In this document: in pieces, positions 23,712-33,404 of the stretch
How the letters are laid out: each line of letters starts with the position of its first letter
Position numbering within the stretch: the first letter of the stretch is position 1
NCBI GenBank assembly: GCA_944323075.1
Contig: CALURC010000016.1
Coordinates: 620,001 to 684,000 of the forward strand
Direction of reading: 5' to 3'
DNA: 64,000 nt
Source of the DNA: an uncultured Alistipes sp.
Lineage (GTDB): Bacteria > Bacteroidota > Bacteroidia > Bacteroidales > Rikenellaceae
Notes under the pieces: generated by a model
The model's database searches: none
Told to the model about the DNA's origin: nothing
What the model saw: only the letters and a program-made list of their open reading frames with translations
Program-made: the position numbers and the translations under genes

Positions 23712-26700
23712 TCACACACGCTTTACCAGAACTTTAACCGTCATGTCGTCCAGATCCAGCTCCTGTGTTGCTGCGTCGGTCAACGATTCCGTTTCGAGAA
23801 TTTCGACAGCCAGTACCTGCGTGGCGATATAGTCCCGATAGGCAGACACTGCGGCACGCAATGCGTCGTTCTTCTCGAAAGTCACCCGAATCTTGTCCGT
23901 CACCTCAAATCCGCTATCTTTTCGGATATTCTGGATACGGTTCACCAACTCTCGTGCCAGACCCTCCTTACGGAGCTCATCGGTCAGCGTAATATCCATC
24001 GCTACGGTCAATTTACCCTCCGTGGTAACCAACCAACCCGGCATATCTTCCGATGTGATGTCGAAATCGGCTGCCGTAGCCTCGATCTTCACCCCGTCGA
24101 TCTCCGTCGTCCACGAATCGGTCCGTTCCAACTGTGCGATATCGGCTTGAGAGAAGGCAGCTACCAATGCCGAAATCTGTTTCATCTGCTTTCCATATCG
24201 AGGCCCAAGCGTCTTGAAGTTCGGTTTGATCCGTTTGGTGATCACTCCGGTCGTATCTTCGATAAATTCGAGATCCTTGATATTCACTTCGCTCAGTATC
24301 AGACTGCGTACGGCTTCGATATGCTCCTTGACCACCGGATCGAGCACCGGAATCAGAATCTTCGACAGCGGCTGACGCACCTTGATGTTCACTTTACGCC
24401 GCAGGGCCAACACCATCGACGACACCTTCTGGGCCAAAGCCATCTTCTCCTCCAGATCGCGGTCGACAAGCGAAGCGTCTGCCACCGGGAACAAACTGAG
24501 ATGTACCGACACTTCGGAGTGACGGCCACTCACAGCATTCAGGTCGGTAAAAATCCGGTCTGAGATAAACGGAGCGAATGGAGCCGACAACTGGGCGACG
24601 GTCTCCAAACAGGTGTAAAGAGTCTGATAGGCCGCCAACTTATCGTCCGACAGGCCACCACCCCAGAAACGTTTCCGATTCAACCGCACGTACCAGTTCG
24701 AGAGGTTTTCGCCTACGAACTCCTGTATTGCACGTGCTGCCGGTGTCGGATCGTAGCTTTCCAGATAACGGGTCACGTCGGCCACCAGCGTATTCAACAA
24801 CGAGATGATCCACCGGTCGATCTCGGGTCGTTCCGCCACGGGAATCTCTTTCTCCTTACCCGTAAAGCCATCCACGTTGGCATACAGGGCAAAAAAGCTG
24901 TACGTATTATAAAGTGTTCCGAAGAATTTGCGTCGTACTTCGTCCACGCCATCCACATCGAACTTCAGGTTATCCCAGGGCTGCGAGTTGGAGATCATAT
25001 ACCACCGCACGGCATCCGTGCCATACTTTTCGAGCACTTCAAACGGATCGACCGCATTACCGAGCCGCTTGCTCATCTTGTTGCCGTTCTTGTCGAGCAC
25101 AAGACCGTTCGAAATGATATTTTTGAACGCCACGCTATCGAACAGCATTACGGCCAAGGCGTGAAGCGTAAAGAACCAACCGCGCGTCTGGTCTACCCCT
25201 TCTGCCACGAAATCGGCCGGATAGACCTTCCGGAACGCATCTCCGGAGATTTCGAACGGATAGTGCACCTGAGCGTAGGGCATAGCTCCGGAGTCGAACC
25301 ACACGTCGATCAAGTCACTCTCCCGAACCATCTTTCGGCCCTTGTCCGACACCAATACAATCTGATCCACATACGGACGGTGCAGATCGAACTTTTTATA
25401 ATTTTCCTTGCTGTAATCCCCCTCGACATAATCGGCAAAGGGGTTTTCACTCATAAAGCCCGCAGCGATCGACTTGTCGATTTCGGCTTTCAATTCAGCA
25501 ACAGATCCGATACATTTCATCTCGCTGTGGTCTTCCGTAGCCCAAATCGGCAGCGGTGTACCCCAATAACGTGACCGCGACAGGTTCCAGTCGACCAAAT
25601 TCTCAAGCCACTTACCGAACCGTCCTGCACCCGTGCTGACCGGTTTCCAGTTAATCGTCTCGTTCAAAGCAATCAACCGATCCTTAAGAGCGGTCGTCTT
25701 GATAAACCACGAATCCAACGGATAGTACAACACCGGTTTGTCGGTTCTCCAACAGTGCGGATAGTTATGCACATGCTTCTCGATCTTAAATACCTTGTTT
25801 TCGAACTTGAACTTCATGCACAGATCGATATCGAGTGTCGGGTCGTTCTCGGTCAGGTTCGGATCGTATGCATTTTTCACAAACCGACCCGCATACTCCT
25901 TGTAAGCCGCTGCATCGACATGCGTCTTAACAAATTCGGGATCCATATCCTCCAGCAGGAAGAATTTTCCGGTCCGGTCGACCATCGGCTGCCGTTTCCC
26001 GGCCCGATCCACAACAACCAACGGCGGAATGCCGCTCTGTTTGGCCACCCGGTCGTCGTCGGCACCGAACGTCGGAGCGATGTGCACGATTCCCGTACCG
26101 TCCTCCGTGGTCACATAATCACCGCCGATCACCCGGAACGCATCGCCATCAGGTTTGATCCACGGAACCAACTGCTCATATTGCACTCCAATCAAATCCG
26201 CTCCCGTATATTCGGCTACGACACGATACGGAATATTCTTTCCGTTTCCGTCGTACCCCTCCATCGGGAGCTCCTCGTTTTTCTTCGGGAAATAATTATG
26301 CAACAAATCCTTAGCCAGAATTACGGTCAATGGTTCGGCTGTATACGGATTATACGACTGCACCTTCACGTACCGGATCGTCGGCCCTACGGCCAATGCC
26401 GTATTCGACGGCAGGGTCCAAGGGGTGGTCGTCCACGCCAGGAAGTAAAGCGTTCCGAATACACCGTCATAGAGGAATTCGCTGCGTTCGTTACGAATCA
26501 CGGTGAACTGTGCCGTACAAGTTGTATCCTTTACATCGCGATAACACCCGGGTTGGTTCAACTCGTGGTTGCTGAGTCCGGTTCCCGCAGCCGGCGAATA
26601 GGGCTGTATGGTATACCCTTTATAGAGCAAACCTTTCTTATACAGTTCGCTCAACAGATACCAAAGGGTTTCGATATATTTATTATCATAAGTAATATAA

Positions 26701-27149
26701 GGATCGTCCATGTTGACCCAATACCCCATATTGCGGGTCAACCGCTCCCAAATATCGGTATAGGTCATCACCTCCTGACGACAGATCTTGTTGTACTCCT
26801 CGATCGAAATTTTGGAACCGATATCCTCCTTGGTAATACCCAGCTTCTTCTCGACACCCAGCTCGACCGGAAGTCCGTGCGTATCCCAACCCGCTTTCCG
26901 ATGTACCAGATAGCCTTGCTGCGTTTTGAACCGGCAGATAATATCTTTTATGGTTCGCGCCATGACGTGGTGAATACCCGGTTTGCCGTTAGCTGAAGGG
27001 GGACCTTCATAGAAAACAAATGTCGGATGTCCCTCACGGGTCTCGATGCTCCGATGAAACGTATCGTCAGCATCCCACTGTTTCAAAATATCTTCATTGA
27101 TCCGGGAAAGATCAAGACCTTTATACTCCTTGAATTTTAAATTGCTCAT
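23712..27149 (-). CDS. ileS: Isoleucyl-tRNA synthetase
   Basis: 1145 residues, a class Ia synthetase. The HIGH-type signature appears as PPSANGKPGIHHVMART near residue 50, and the KMSKS-type loop as NKMSKRLGNAVDP. Between them is the editing domain (for example TTPWTLPSNTALAVGP and GTGIVHIAPTFGADD). The C-terminal anticodon-binding region is long and ends without a zinc finger, as in the eukaryote-like IleS type. It starts the ileS-dksA-rnhA run. A -7 element TACTTTTG lies 35 bases upstream. Confidence 0.98.
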   Translation of the reverse strand: MSNLKFKEYKGLDLSRINEDILKQWDADDTFHRSIETREGHPTFVFYEGPPSANGKPGIHHVMARTIKDIICRFKTQQGYLVHRKAGWDTHGLPVELGVEKKLGITKEDIGSKISIEEYNKICRQEVMTYTDIWERLTRNMGYWVNMDDPYITYDNKYIETLWYLLSELYKKGLLYKGYTIQPYSPAAGTGLSNHELNQPGCYRDVKDTTCTAQFTVIRNERSEFLYDGVFGTLYFLAWTTTPWTLPSNTALAVGPTIRYVKVQSYNPYTAEPLTVILAKDLLHNYFPKKNEELPMEGYDGNGKNIPYRVVAEYTGADLIGVQYEQLVPWIKPDGDAFRVIGGDYVTTEDGTGIVHIAPTFGADDDRVAKQSGIPPLVVVDRAGKRQPMVDRTGKFFLLEDMDPEFVKTHVDAAAYKEYAGRFVKNAYDPNLTENDPTLDIDLCMKFKFENKVFKIEKHVHNYPHCWRTDKPVLYYPLDSWFIKTTALKDRLIALNETINWKPVSTGAGRFGKWLENLVDWNLSRSRYWGTPLPIWATEDHSEMKCIGSVAELKAEIDKSIAAGFMSENPFADYVEGDYSKENYKKFDLHRPYVDQIVLVSDKGRKMVRESDLIDVWFDSGAMPYAQVHYPFEISGDAFRKVYPADFVAEGVDQTRGWFFTLHALAVMLFDSVAFKNIISNGLVLDKNGNKMSKRLGNAVDPFEVLEKYGTDAVRWYMISNSQPWDNLKFDVDGVDEVRRKFFGTLYNTYSFFALYANVDGFTGKEKEIPVAERPEIDRWIISLLNTLVADVTRYLESYDPTPAARAIQEFVGENLSNWYVRLNRKRFWGGGLSDDKLAAYQTLYTCLETVAQLSAPFAPFISDRIFTDLNAVSGRHSEVSVHLSLFPVADASLVDRDLEEKMALAQKVSSMVLALRRKVNIKVRQPLSKILIPVLDPVVKEHIEAVRSLILSEVNIKDLEFIEDTTGVITKRIKPNFKTLGPRYGKQMKQISALVAAFSQADIAQLERTDSWTTEIDGVKIEATAADFDITSEDMPGWLVTTEGKLTVAMDITLTDELRKEGLARELVNRIQNIRKDSGFEVTDKIRVTFEKNDALRAAVSAYRDYIATQVLAVEILETESLTDAATQELDLDDMTVKVLVKRV

Positions 27150-27183
27150 GATTCACTCTCTTGTTTTGCGACAAAACGGAGTA

Positions 27184-27191
27184 CAAAAGTA
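27184..27191 (-). promoter_or_regulatory. -7 element of the ileS promoter
   Basis: The minus strand reads TACTTTTG, an exact TAnnTTTG, about 35 bases before the ileS start. A TTTG at 27217-27214 is 22 bases away, slightly long for a -33 box. Confidence 0.55.
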
Positions 27192-27298
27192 GCTATTTTT
27201 TTCGGCACATTCACAAACCCGCTCCATTTTATACAAAATTCTCTTTTCCAATACCTATTCGGGGTGAAGCCCCCCTGCAATTCTACTCAGTAGTGGGG

Positions 27299-27330
27299 AT
27301 TGTCACGCCCTCCCGCCCGATCTAACTTTG
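27299..27330 (+). promoter_or_regulatory. Promoter of the porin-imelysin-haem operon
   Basis: ATTG (27299-27302), 20 bases, TAACTTTG (27323-27330). The -7 element is exact and the -33 box is one base off. It predicts a start about 14 bases before the ATG at 27351. I could not recognise a Fur box around it by eye. Confidence 0.6.
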
Positions 27331-27350
27331 CAACATCAAAATTACTGAAA

Positions 27351-28649
27351 ATGAAAACTATCTACTCTATTTTATTTACATGTGCATGCTGTACGATTGC
27401 CGGACCGGCAACGGCACGGGACACGGAGACAGATTCGCTCAAAACAGAAAAAACACCTTATGAATGGAATTTTAAAAAATACCGTTTCGGAGGTTACGGA
27501 GAGATCCTGTTCCAACACATGAACTACGGGACAGACCGATATACCAATCCTTCGGGTGCCACAAGGGACAGTCGGTCCGAGATTTCGTTGCCCCGCGCTG
27601 TATTCGCGTTCGATTACCATCTCGGACGCAATTACTATTTAGGCACTGAGATCGAATTCGAATACGGGGGAACGGGAGCCGCCATGGACATCGAGTACAA
27701 CAAAGAGGGCGGCGAGGTGGAATCAGAGATCGAAAAGGGCGGTGAGGTCGCATTGGAACAGCTGCACATCACCAAACGGATCGTCAATGCCTTCAACGTC
27801 CGTATCGGACACATGATCGTACCGGTGGGACTAACCAATTCGCACCACGAACCCAACCTCTATTTCGGCACAGTCCGGCCCGAAAGCGAAACGACGATCC
27901 TGCCCTCCACATGGCATGAAACGGGTATCGCCTTTTTAGGCTACTTCAACAACTTCCGGTACGAAGCGATGCTGGTCAGCGGACTCGATCCCAACGGTTT
28001 TTCGTCCGAAAACTGGATCGGAAGCGGGCGGCAAAAGATTTTCGAAAAATCGACATTCACCAACCCTGCCGTTGCCGCACGACTCGAATACAGCGGAGTC
28101 CGTAACCTGCGTCTCGCCGCTTCGGGATACTACGGGAATACCGCCAAGAACTCCTCCAAACCCTATGCAATGACCGGAGTCAAAGGTACCGTAACAATCG
28201 GATCATTCGACGCCCAATACATGAGCCGTAACCTGATCGCCCGGGCAAACTTTATTTACGGAACGATAACCGACTCCAAAGAGATCTACGACATCAACCG
28301 GAAATATTTCAACAGCACCGGATATCCGATTACCCCATTCGGCAAGGCTGCCATGGCATACGGTGCCGAAGTCGGATACAACATCCTCTCGTTTTTCAAC
28401 ACCAAAGAACGGCTGTTCCCCTTCATCCGGTATGAATACTACAACACCGGACAACAGATCGCATCGGGCGCACAGAAACTTCCCCGATACAAACGTGACC
28501 TGATCACCGTGGGTCTCAACTACTATCTGCTCTCCTCCCTGGTGCTCAAATTCGACTATTCGCACCGCCGGATCGGAGGTAATACATACAACAGTGAAGA
28601 CACCTTCGGCGTGACATTGGCCTACACCGGATGGTTTTCCTCGAAATAA
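27351..28649 (+). CDS. Outer-membrane porin-like barrel, first gene of the imelysin/haem operon
   Basis: 432 residues from the ATG at 27351, just after the promoter; an earlier in-frame start at 27300 overlaps it. Signal peptide MKTIYSILFTCACCTIAGPATA. The mature protein has alternating strands typical of a 16-stranded porin-like barrel (YRFGGYGEILFQHMNY, FAFDYHLGRNYYLGTEIEFEYG, FNVRIGHMIVPVG, LFPFIRYEYYNTG) and ends GVTLAYTGWFSSK. An acidic loop EYNKEGGEVESEIEKGGEV could bind metal ions. It is the first of six genes with short gaps. It resembles phosphate-selective porin-like proteins; the substrate is unknown. Confidence 0.82.
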   Translation: MKTIYSILFTCACCTIAGPATARDTETDSLKTEKTPYEWNFKKYRFGGYGEILFQHMNYGTDRYTNPSGATRDSRSEISLPRAVFAFDYHLGRNYYLGTEIEFEYGGTGAAMDIEYNKEGGEVESEIEKGGEVALEQLHITKRIVNAFNVRIGHMIVPVGLTNSHHEPNLYFGTVRPESETTILPSTWHETGIAFLGYFNNFRYEAMLVSGLDPNGFSSENWIGSGRQKIFEKSTFTNPAVAARLEYSGVRNLRLAASGYYGNTAKNSSKPYAMTGVKGTVTIGSFDAQYMSRNLIARANFIYGTITDSKEIYDINRKYFNSTGYPITPFGKAAMAYGAEVGYNILSFFNTKERLFPFIRYEYYNTGQQIASGAQKLPRYKRDLITVGLNYYLLSSLVLKFDYSHRRIGGNTYNSEDTFGVTLAYTGWFSSK

Positions 28650-28688
28650 CGAACACAAACAATACAAACAAATTCTTAAAAATACATT

Positions 28689-29903
28689 ATGAAAAAAAAA
28701 CTTTTTCCCGTAGCCCTTATGGCCTGTACGGTCATGCTATCGGCCTGTAGTAAAAACGACGGCAACGACACCTCAAAAAGCCAGGCCGACAAACTCGAAG
28801 ATTACTCCATGACGACCGAATGGATCAACTACACGGTTGCCGCTTCATCCGAACTACTCGATGACTGTATTGCCCTGTGGGCCTCATGGAATGGTCCGAC
28901 CGGCATTCCGGACGAAGACTGGGAGCGCATCGGACGCGACTTTTTCACCAAAAACACAATGGTCGGCTCGAACGGTTATGCCGAATACATGAGAACCGCC
29001 GAAGCCGGTAATCGGGCCTTCACCAGCGGCGTTGATGCAATCCGGACGATTCTGGTCGACGGTATGGCCAATATCGCCAACGAAGTCGGCACATCAAAAA
29101 TCGGCACACCGAACGCACTGGCCAAACAAGGCAATACGGCAGCTGCCGTACTTCAGGTGGAGTCGTGGTACAGCTGGAATTCGATCAAGGACTACTCGGA
29201 CAACATCATCAGTATCAAAAACGGTTATGCCGGACGTCGGGGCAATATCTCGGACGCAGCATCAGAGCACAGCATCTCGGCCTATATAAAAAGTGTCGAT
29301 CCGGAACTGGACACCAAAATCACCCAAGCCATCGACGATACGTATTACGCCATCACGAGCATGCAATCGCCTTTCCGAAACAACCTCACGGGAAGCAAGG
29401 TTGATGCCGCCATCGAGGCCTGTGCGACACTCACGCAACTCTTCGAGAACGAGGCGTTGGGTAAGTTTAAAGAGACTGGGGATTACGACTTCACTGCCAT
29501 CCTGACCCAGTATGCCGACCAAGTCGTTGTTCCCACCTACAAAGACATGAAGACGAAAGCATGGGCACTCTACAACGCCATCACAGCTTTCCAGGCTGAC
29601 CCGACGAACCAAAGCAAACTCGATGCCGCTTGTGCCGCCTGGCGGGAGGTACGCGTACCCTGGGAGGAGAGCGAAGCCGTACTGTTCGGTCCTGCCGGTG
29701 AGGAGGAAGGGCTCGGACTCGACCCTTCACTCGACAGTTGGCCGCTGGATCAGGAGGACATCGCAACGATGATTACCGACACCAACCTCTCTACGGTCGA
29801 AGACTACATCGGGGCGATCGGCAGCGAATCGGTCCGCGGTTTCCACACCATCGAACTGTTGCTGTTCAAAGACGGAAGCAACAGAACCGTACGCAGTGAA
29901 TAA
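28689..29903 (+). CDS. Imelysin-family lipoprotein, circularly permuted form
   Basis: 404 residues with a lipoprotein signal (lipobox LSAC, Cys20). The N-terminal half holds what is normally the C-terminal imelysin repeat (SWYSWNSIKDYSDNIISIKNGY, SVDPELDTKITQAID). The C-terminal half holds the normal N-terminal repeat: AWREVRVPWEESEAVLFGP, DSWPLDQEDI, then the GxHxxE motif as GFHTIE (Gly384-His386-Glu389), only 15 residues from the end. A circularly permuted fold is known for the Bacteroides ovatus imelysin-like protein. The superfamily is implicated in iron acquisition, not proteolysis. Neighbouring haem proteins and porins fit a surface iron- or copper-handling system. Confidence 0.88.
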   Translation: MKKKLFPVALMACTVMLSACSKNDGNDTSKSQADKLEDYSMTTEWINYTVAASSELLDDCIALWASWNGPTGIPDEDWERIGRDFFTKNTMVGSNGYAEYMRTAEAGNRAFTSGVDAIRTILVDGMANIANEVGTSKIGTPNALAKQGNTAAAVLQVESWYSWNSIKDYSDNIISIKNGYAGRRGNISDAASEHSISAYIKSVDPELDTKITQAIDDTYYAITSMQSPFRNNLTGSKVDAAIEACATLTQLFENEALGKFKETGDYDFTAILTQYADQVVVPTYKDMKTKAWALYNAITAFQADPTNQSKLDAACAAWREVRVPWEESEAVLFGPAGEEEGLGLDPSLDSWPLDQEDIATMITDTNLSTVEDYIGAIGSESVRGFHTIELLLFKDGSNRTVRSE

Positions 29904-29949
29904 ACCTAATGCAAAAAGACACAATCATTGAGTTTCAAACCGGATTCGT

Positions 29950-31383
29950 ATGAACGTTTTTTCACATCTATTAACAAAGCGGATCCTTCATGTGGCGGTG
30001 CTCCTGAGTGCCGTCACATGTATCGCTTGCGACAAACACGAAGAGAGCCCCATCCTTAACCAGTACGGAGATGTAGCCGATCCGGCCGAGCTCTCAGCCG
30101 GCACCTCGACTATCTTCGCGACAGGAGTCACGGCATACGATACACCGGCCGACTGGGTACAAGGAAACCTGAGCACACGGTTCTATCAAGGAGACGCCTT
30201 GTACGACAACCCACGGGTCAGCGGCGACGACCCGAATCAGGGAGGGAAAGGTCCGCTCTATGCCGGTTCTTCGTGCGGAAGCTGCCACTCGAATGCAGGG
30301 CGCAGTTTCCCGACACTCTATTCGCAAGGCGGAACCGGAACGGGAGGATTTTCTTCCCACCTGATCTACATCACCAAAAAGAACGGCAGCTTTTTCCGCA
30401 ACTATGGACGTGTCCTTCACGACCAGGCTATTACAGGTGTAGAGCCCGAAGGGAAATTGAGTGTCACCTACACCGAAGAGTTCCTGACTTTTCCCGACGG
30501 AGAGGAGTACTCACTGCTCACACCGACCTACACCATCTCCGAGTGGTATGCAGACGACATCGCTCCGGAAGATCTGATCATCGACGTCCGCATCCCGTTG
30601 CGGCATGTCGGTATGGGGCAGATGATGGCACTCGATCCAACGGAACTCGAAGAGCTGGCTCGCCGAAGCAACTACCCCGAATACGGCATCTCGGGCCGGC
30701 TCAACTACATCCAGGAGCGGGGAAAGACCTATATCGGCATCTCGGGAAATAAAGCACAGCATGCCGACCTGACCATCGAACTGGGATTTTCATCCGACAT
30801 GGGGGTTACCAACGACCGCTATCCGCTGGAAGTGGCCGAAGGACAGTCGCAGATGATCGGATACAGCCACTACGGCATCCAGATTTCAACCCAGGACATG
30901 GAGCATGTCGATTTTTACCTGCACGCTTTGGGAGTTCCCGCCCGCAGGGATGTCAACGACCCTATTGTAAAACAGGGAGAACAGGCCTTTTATAAAGCCC
31001 GATGCGACCTCTGTCATGTCCCCACGCTGCACACGCGCCAAGATGCACCCTCGCTGATCAACGGGACGCGTCTACCATGGCTCGCCAGCCAGACAATCCA
31101 CCCGTACAGCGACTTCCTGCTACACGACATGGGGCCGGAATTGGACAGCCACTACACCTCCGGACTCGCCATGGGCTGCGAATGGCGCACTACACCGCTC
31201 TGGGGGATCGGGTTGCAATACAAAGTCAACCAACACACCTATTTCCTGCACGACGGGCGGGCCCGAAACCTGAAAGAAGCGATTCTCTGGCATGGTGGCG
31301 AAGGAGCCGTCTCGCGTGAAATTTTCAAGAACATGCCCCGGGAAGAACGCGATGCCCTGATCCGTTTTCTCGAATCATTGTAA
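29950..31383 (+). CDS. Di-haem oxidoreductase (DHOR / thiol-oxidoreductase family), probable lipoprotein
   Basis: 477 residues. A hydrophobic signal (about 10-26) ends at IAC with Cys27 followed by DKHEE, as in surface lipoproteins of Bacteroidota. Two c-type haem sites are present: Cys109-x-x-Cys112-His113 (CGSCH) and Cys352-x-x-Cys355-His356 (CDLCH). Met394 in HDMGPELD is a possible distal ligand. The conserved YFLHDGRARNLKEAILWHGGE segment near the end is typical of the family. Such proteins often sit beside imelysins. Here it may reduce or oxidise a bound metal during uptake. Cytochrome c maturation genes must exist elsewhere. Confidence 0.9.
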   Translation: MNVFSHLLTKRILHVAVLLSAVTCIACDKHEESPILNQYGDVADPAELSAGTSTIFATGVTAYDTPADWVQGNLSTRFYQGDALYDNPRVSGDDPNQGGKGPLYAGSSCGSCHSNAGRSFPTLYSQGGTGTGGFSSHLIYITKKNGSFFRNYGRVLHDQAITGVEPEGKLSVTYTEEFLTFPDGEEYSLLTPTYTISEWYADDIAPEDLIIDVRIPLRHVGMGQMMALDPTELEELARRSNYPEYGISGRLNYIQERGKTYIGISGNKAQHADLTIELGFSSDMGVTNDRYPLEVAEGQSQMIGYSHYGIQISTQDMEHVDFYLHALGVPARRDVNDPIVKQGEQAFYKARCDLCHVPTLHTRQDAPSLINGTRLPWLASQTIHPYSDFLLHDMGPELDSHYTSGLAMGCEWRTTPLWGIGLQYKVNQHTYFLHDGRARNLKEAILWHGGEGAVSREIFKNMPREERDALIRFLESL

Positions 31384-31404
31384 CCGAACACCGATCGAAA
31401 TCTT

Positions 31405-32646
31405 ATGAAAAACAAATTTTTACTACCTTTTATTCTTATGCTTGGCAGTGTTTTTTTCGCCGCTGCCGAATCTCCGATGGTTCCGGAGCCCTATGACGCA
31501 GACAAATACATCGAAAGCGATGTCGTTCCGCTGGCCGGACGGAAAGGGTTTTCGTTCGAGACCAAAAACGGCGAATTCATGCTCAAGCCTTATGTGCTGT
31601 TGCAGACTGCCGGAAAATTCAACTATTATGACGACGAACAGTTGGGACTCGACGACCAGGACAATGTCGCCAACAGCGGATTCGAAATTCCATACGCCAT
31701 CTTAGGGTTCTCGGGGCGGGCTTTCAACAAGCTGACCTTCAACCTGACGATCAATGCCGCCAAAACGGGAGCCTCGCTGCTGCAACAGGCTTGGGTAGAC
31801 GTCAACCTGAAAGACCAGCTCCGCTTCCGGGTCGGAAAATTCAAAACGCCGTTCAATCAGGCCTATCTGGTCACTTTGGGAGAAACACTCTTCCCGACCC
31901 TTCCCACATCGCTCACCACGTCGCTCTACATGGACCGGAGTATCAACTCGACGCCGCCCACTTTTGCTACGGGATTCGATCTGGGCGTCATGATGCACGG
32001 TCTGCTCGGCGGTAAATGGGAATACAACGTCGGCATTTTCAACGGGACCGGCATCGACGTCAATCTGGCGCAAAAGACCCTCAGCGACGATCTGGGCATC
32101 CCCTCTCTGCTCTACGCCGGACGTATCGCCTACATGCCGAACGGACCGATTCCGGGACATCAGGGACGTATCGACGACCTGCATAGCGAGAAACTGATGT
32201 TCGCCCTTTCGGCCTCCTACAATGTAGAGGCCAACTGGCAGACGACCAACGATTTTCGACTCGGATTCGAGTTCACCTACCTCAAAAACAGACTCTACCT
32301 CTCAGCTGAAGCCTACTTCCTCAACTCCGATTTTGTCGAACGCCAACGCTCCGGTGCCTATTACAATTATATCGGCGGATACGTCCAAGCCGGTTATTTC
32401 GTATCGAAAAAGCTCCAACCCGCCGTACGCTGGGATTTCCTCGACCGAAACTCACTGGGCATGGACGGATTCTTGAACATGCCGGCCGTCGGTCTCAACT
32501 ACTACATCATGGGATACAACCTTAAGTTACAGGCCATGTACCAATTTCTCGGCCGATGGGGTCACGCGACACAGGACGATCGTGAACTCGATGATTTGGG
32601 ATTGGCCCAACACGGAGCCGTTGTCATGATGCAATTTTCATTTTAA
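31405..32646 (+). CDS. Second porin-like outer-membrane barrel (phosphate-selective porin O/P type)
   Basis: 413 residues with a signal peptide (MKNKFLLPFILMLGSVFFAAAE). The strand pattern (FMLKPYVLLQTAGKFNYYDD, FNLTINAAKTGASLLQQAWVDV, LRFRVGKFKTPFNQAYL, KWEYNVGIFNGTGID) and the C-terminal MMQFSF with a final Phe fit the OprO/OprP-like porin family. It starts 21 bases after the di-haem gene and ends 12 bases before the next. The operon thus has two different barrels. Substrate unknown; the name phosphate-selective is historical and not evidence for phosphate. Confidence 0.85.
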   Translation: MKNKFLLPFILMLGSVFFAAAESPMVPEPYDADKYIESDVVPLAGRKGFSFETKNGEFMLKPYVLLQTAGKFNYYDDEQLGLDDQDNVANSGFEIPYAILGFSGRAFNKLTFNLTINAAKTGASLLQQAWVDVNLKDQLRFRVGKFKTPFNQAYLVTLGETLFPTLPTSLTTSLYMDRSINSTPPTFATGFDLGVMMHGLLGGKWEYNVGIFNGTGIDVNLAQKTLSDDLGIPSLLYAGRIAYMPNGPIPGHQGRIDDLHSEKLMFALSASYNVEANWQTTNDFRLGFEFTYLKNRLYLSAEAYFLNSDFVERQRSGAYYNYIGGYVQAGYFVSKKLQPAVRWDFLDRNSLGMDGFLNMPAVGLNYYIMGYNLKLQAMYQFLGRWGHATQDDRELDDLGLAQHGAVVMMQFSF

Positions 32647-32658
32647 AACGACAGAACC

Positions 32659-33384
32659 ATGCTCAGTGTTATCGGAAAACTTCCATCGATCTCCATCTTG
32701 CTAACAACCGGTCTGTTCTGCTTTTTTGCCTCTTGCGACAGCGGCGACATCCATGAATCGGAGTACATTCACGACGAGGGAGTCACCCTTTCGGCCACAT
32801 TCCGGCTGAATTATCCGGAATTATACCCCGATAACTACAATTTTACGTTCGGGGCATTTACCGATGCAGAAAGCTCACCGCTGGTATCCGTAAACCTGCC
32901 TCGTCCAGACGATGAGGGGAACATCGATATCAGGCTCGAAAACATTCCGGAAGAGGCGACCCGCATCCGACTCTGCTTTACCGACATGGGACGACAGGTC
33001 AAATACACATTTTTCGAACAGACGATCGATCGCACCTCTTCGGGCGACATCATCCTTCCCGAAAAAGAGATCGACCTGCTCGAATACAACCGCATCCAGC
33101 AGTTGGTATTCCAACAATACAACTGCGTTTCGTGCCATCAAGGGACAAGCGGATCCGCCAATCTTTTGCTGACCGAAGGGGAAAGCTATAGACAACTGGT
33201 CAATCACCCCTCTACACGATCCGAAAAGCTACGGGTTGTACCGTACGAACCCGACAGCAGTTTTCTGCTCGACGTAGTGACCCAAAGCGAGGTCATCTCC
33301 TACCCCCACACGGGATTGATTACACGAAACGACGATCTCGAGTTACTGCGTTGCTGGATCGGGAAAGGGTGTCCCGAAAATTAA
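32659..33384 (+). CDS. Mono-haem lipoprotein of unknown function
   Basis: 241 residues. The lipobox FASC puts the lipid on Cys26, followed by DSGDIHESE, an acidic stretch like Bacteroidota surface-export signals. Residues about 40-135 form a beta-rich domain (NYPELYPDNYNFTFGAF, RIRLCFTDMGRQVKYTFFEQ). About 145-241 is a cytochrome-like unit with one haem site, Cys156-x-x-Cys159-His160 (CVSCH), and the segment SYPHTGLI. The layout resembles haem domains attached to surface proteins in planctomycetes. It lies between the second porin and the Rid-family gene. It may pass electrons to or from the di-haem protein; this is inference from position. Confidence 0.72.
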   Translation: MLSVIGKLPSISILLTTGLFCFFASCDSGDIHESEYIHDEGVTLSATFRLNYPELYPDNYNFTFGAFTDAESSPLVSVNLPRPDDEGNIDIRLENIPEEATRIRLCFTDMGRQVKYTFFEQTIDRTSSGDIILPEKEIDLLEYNRIQQLVFQQYNCVSCHQGTSGSANLLLTEGESYRQLVNHPSTRSEKLRVVPYEPDSSFLLDVVTQSEVISYPHTGLITRNDDLELLRCWIGKGCPEN

Positions 33385-33404
33385 TCACATAAAACCATTA
33401 AAAC

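Noticed and set aside
23565-24563. Plus-strand frame of 332 codons over dksA-like and ileS genes
   Set aside because: Antisense to confirmed genes; composition fits a shadow frame.
25755-26996. Open frame of 413 codons on the plus strand inside ileS
   Set aside because: It lies wholly antisense to ileS, has no recognisable domain and an Arg/His/Ile-rich make-up typical of the complementary strand of a real gene.
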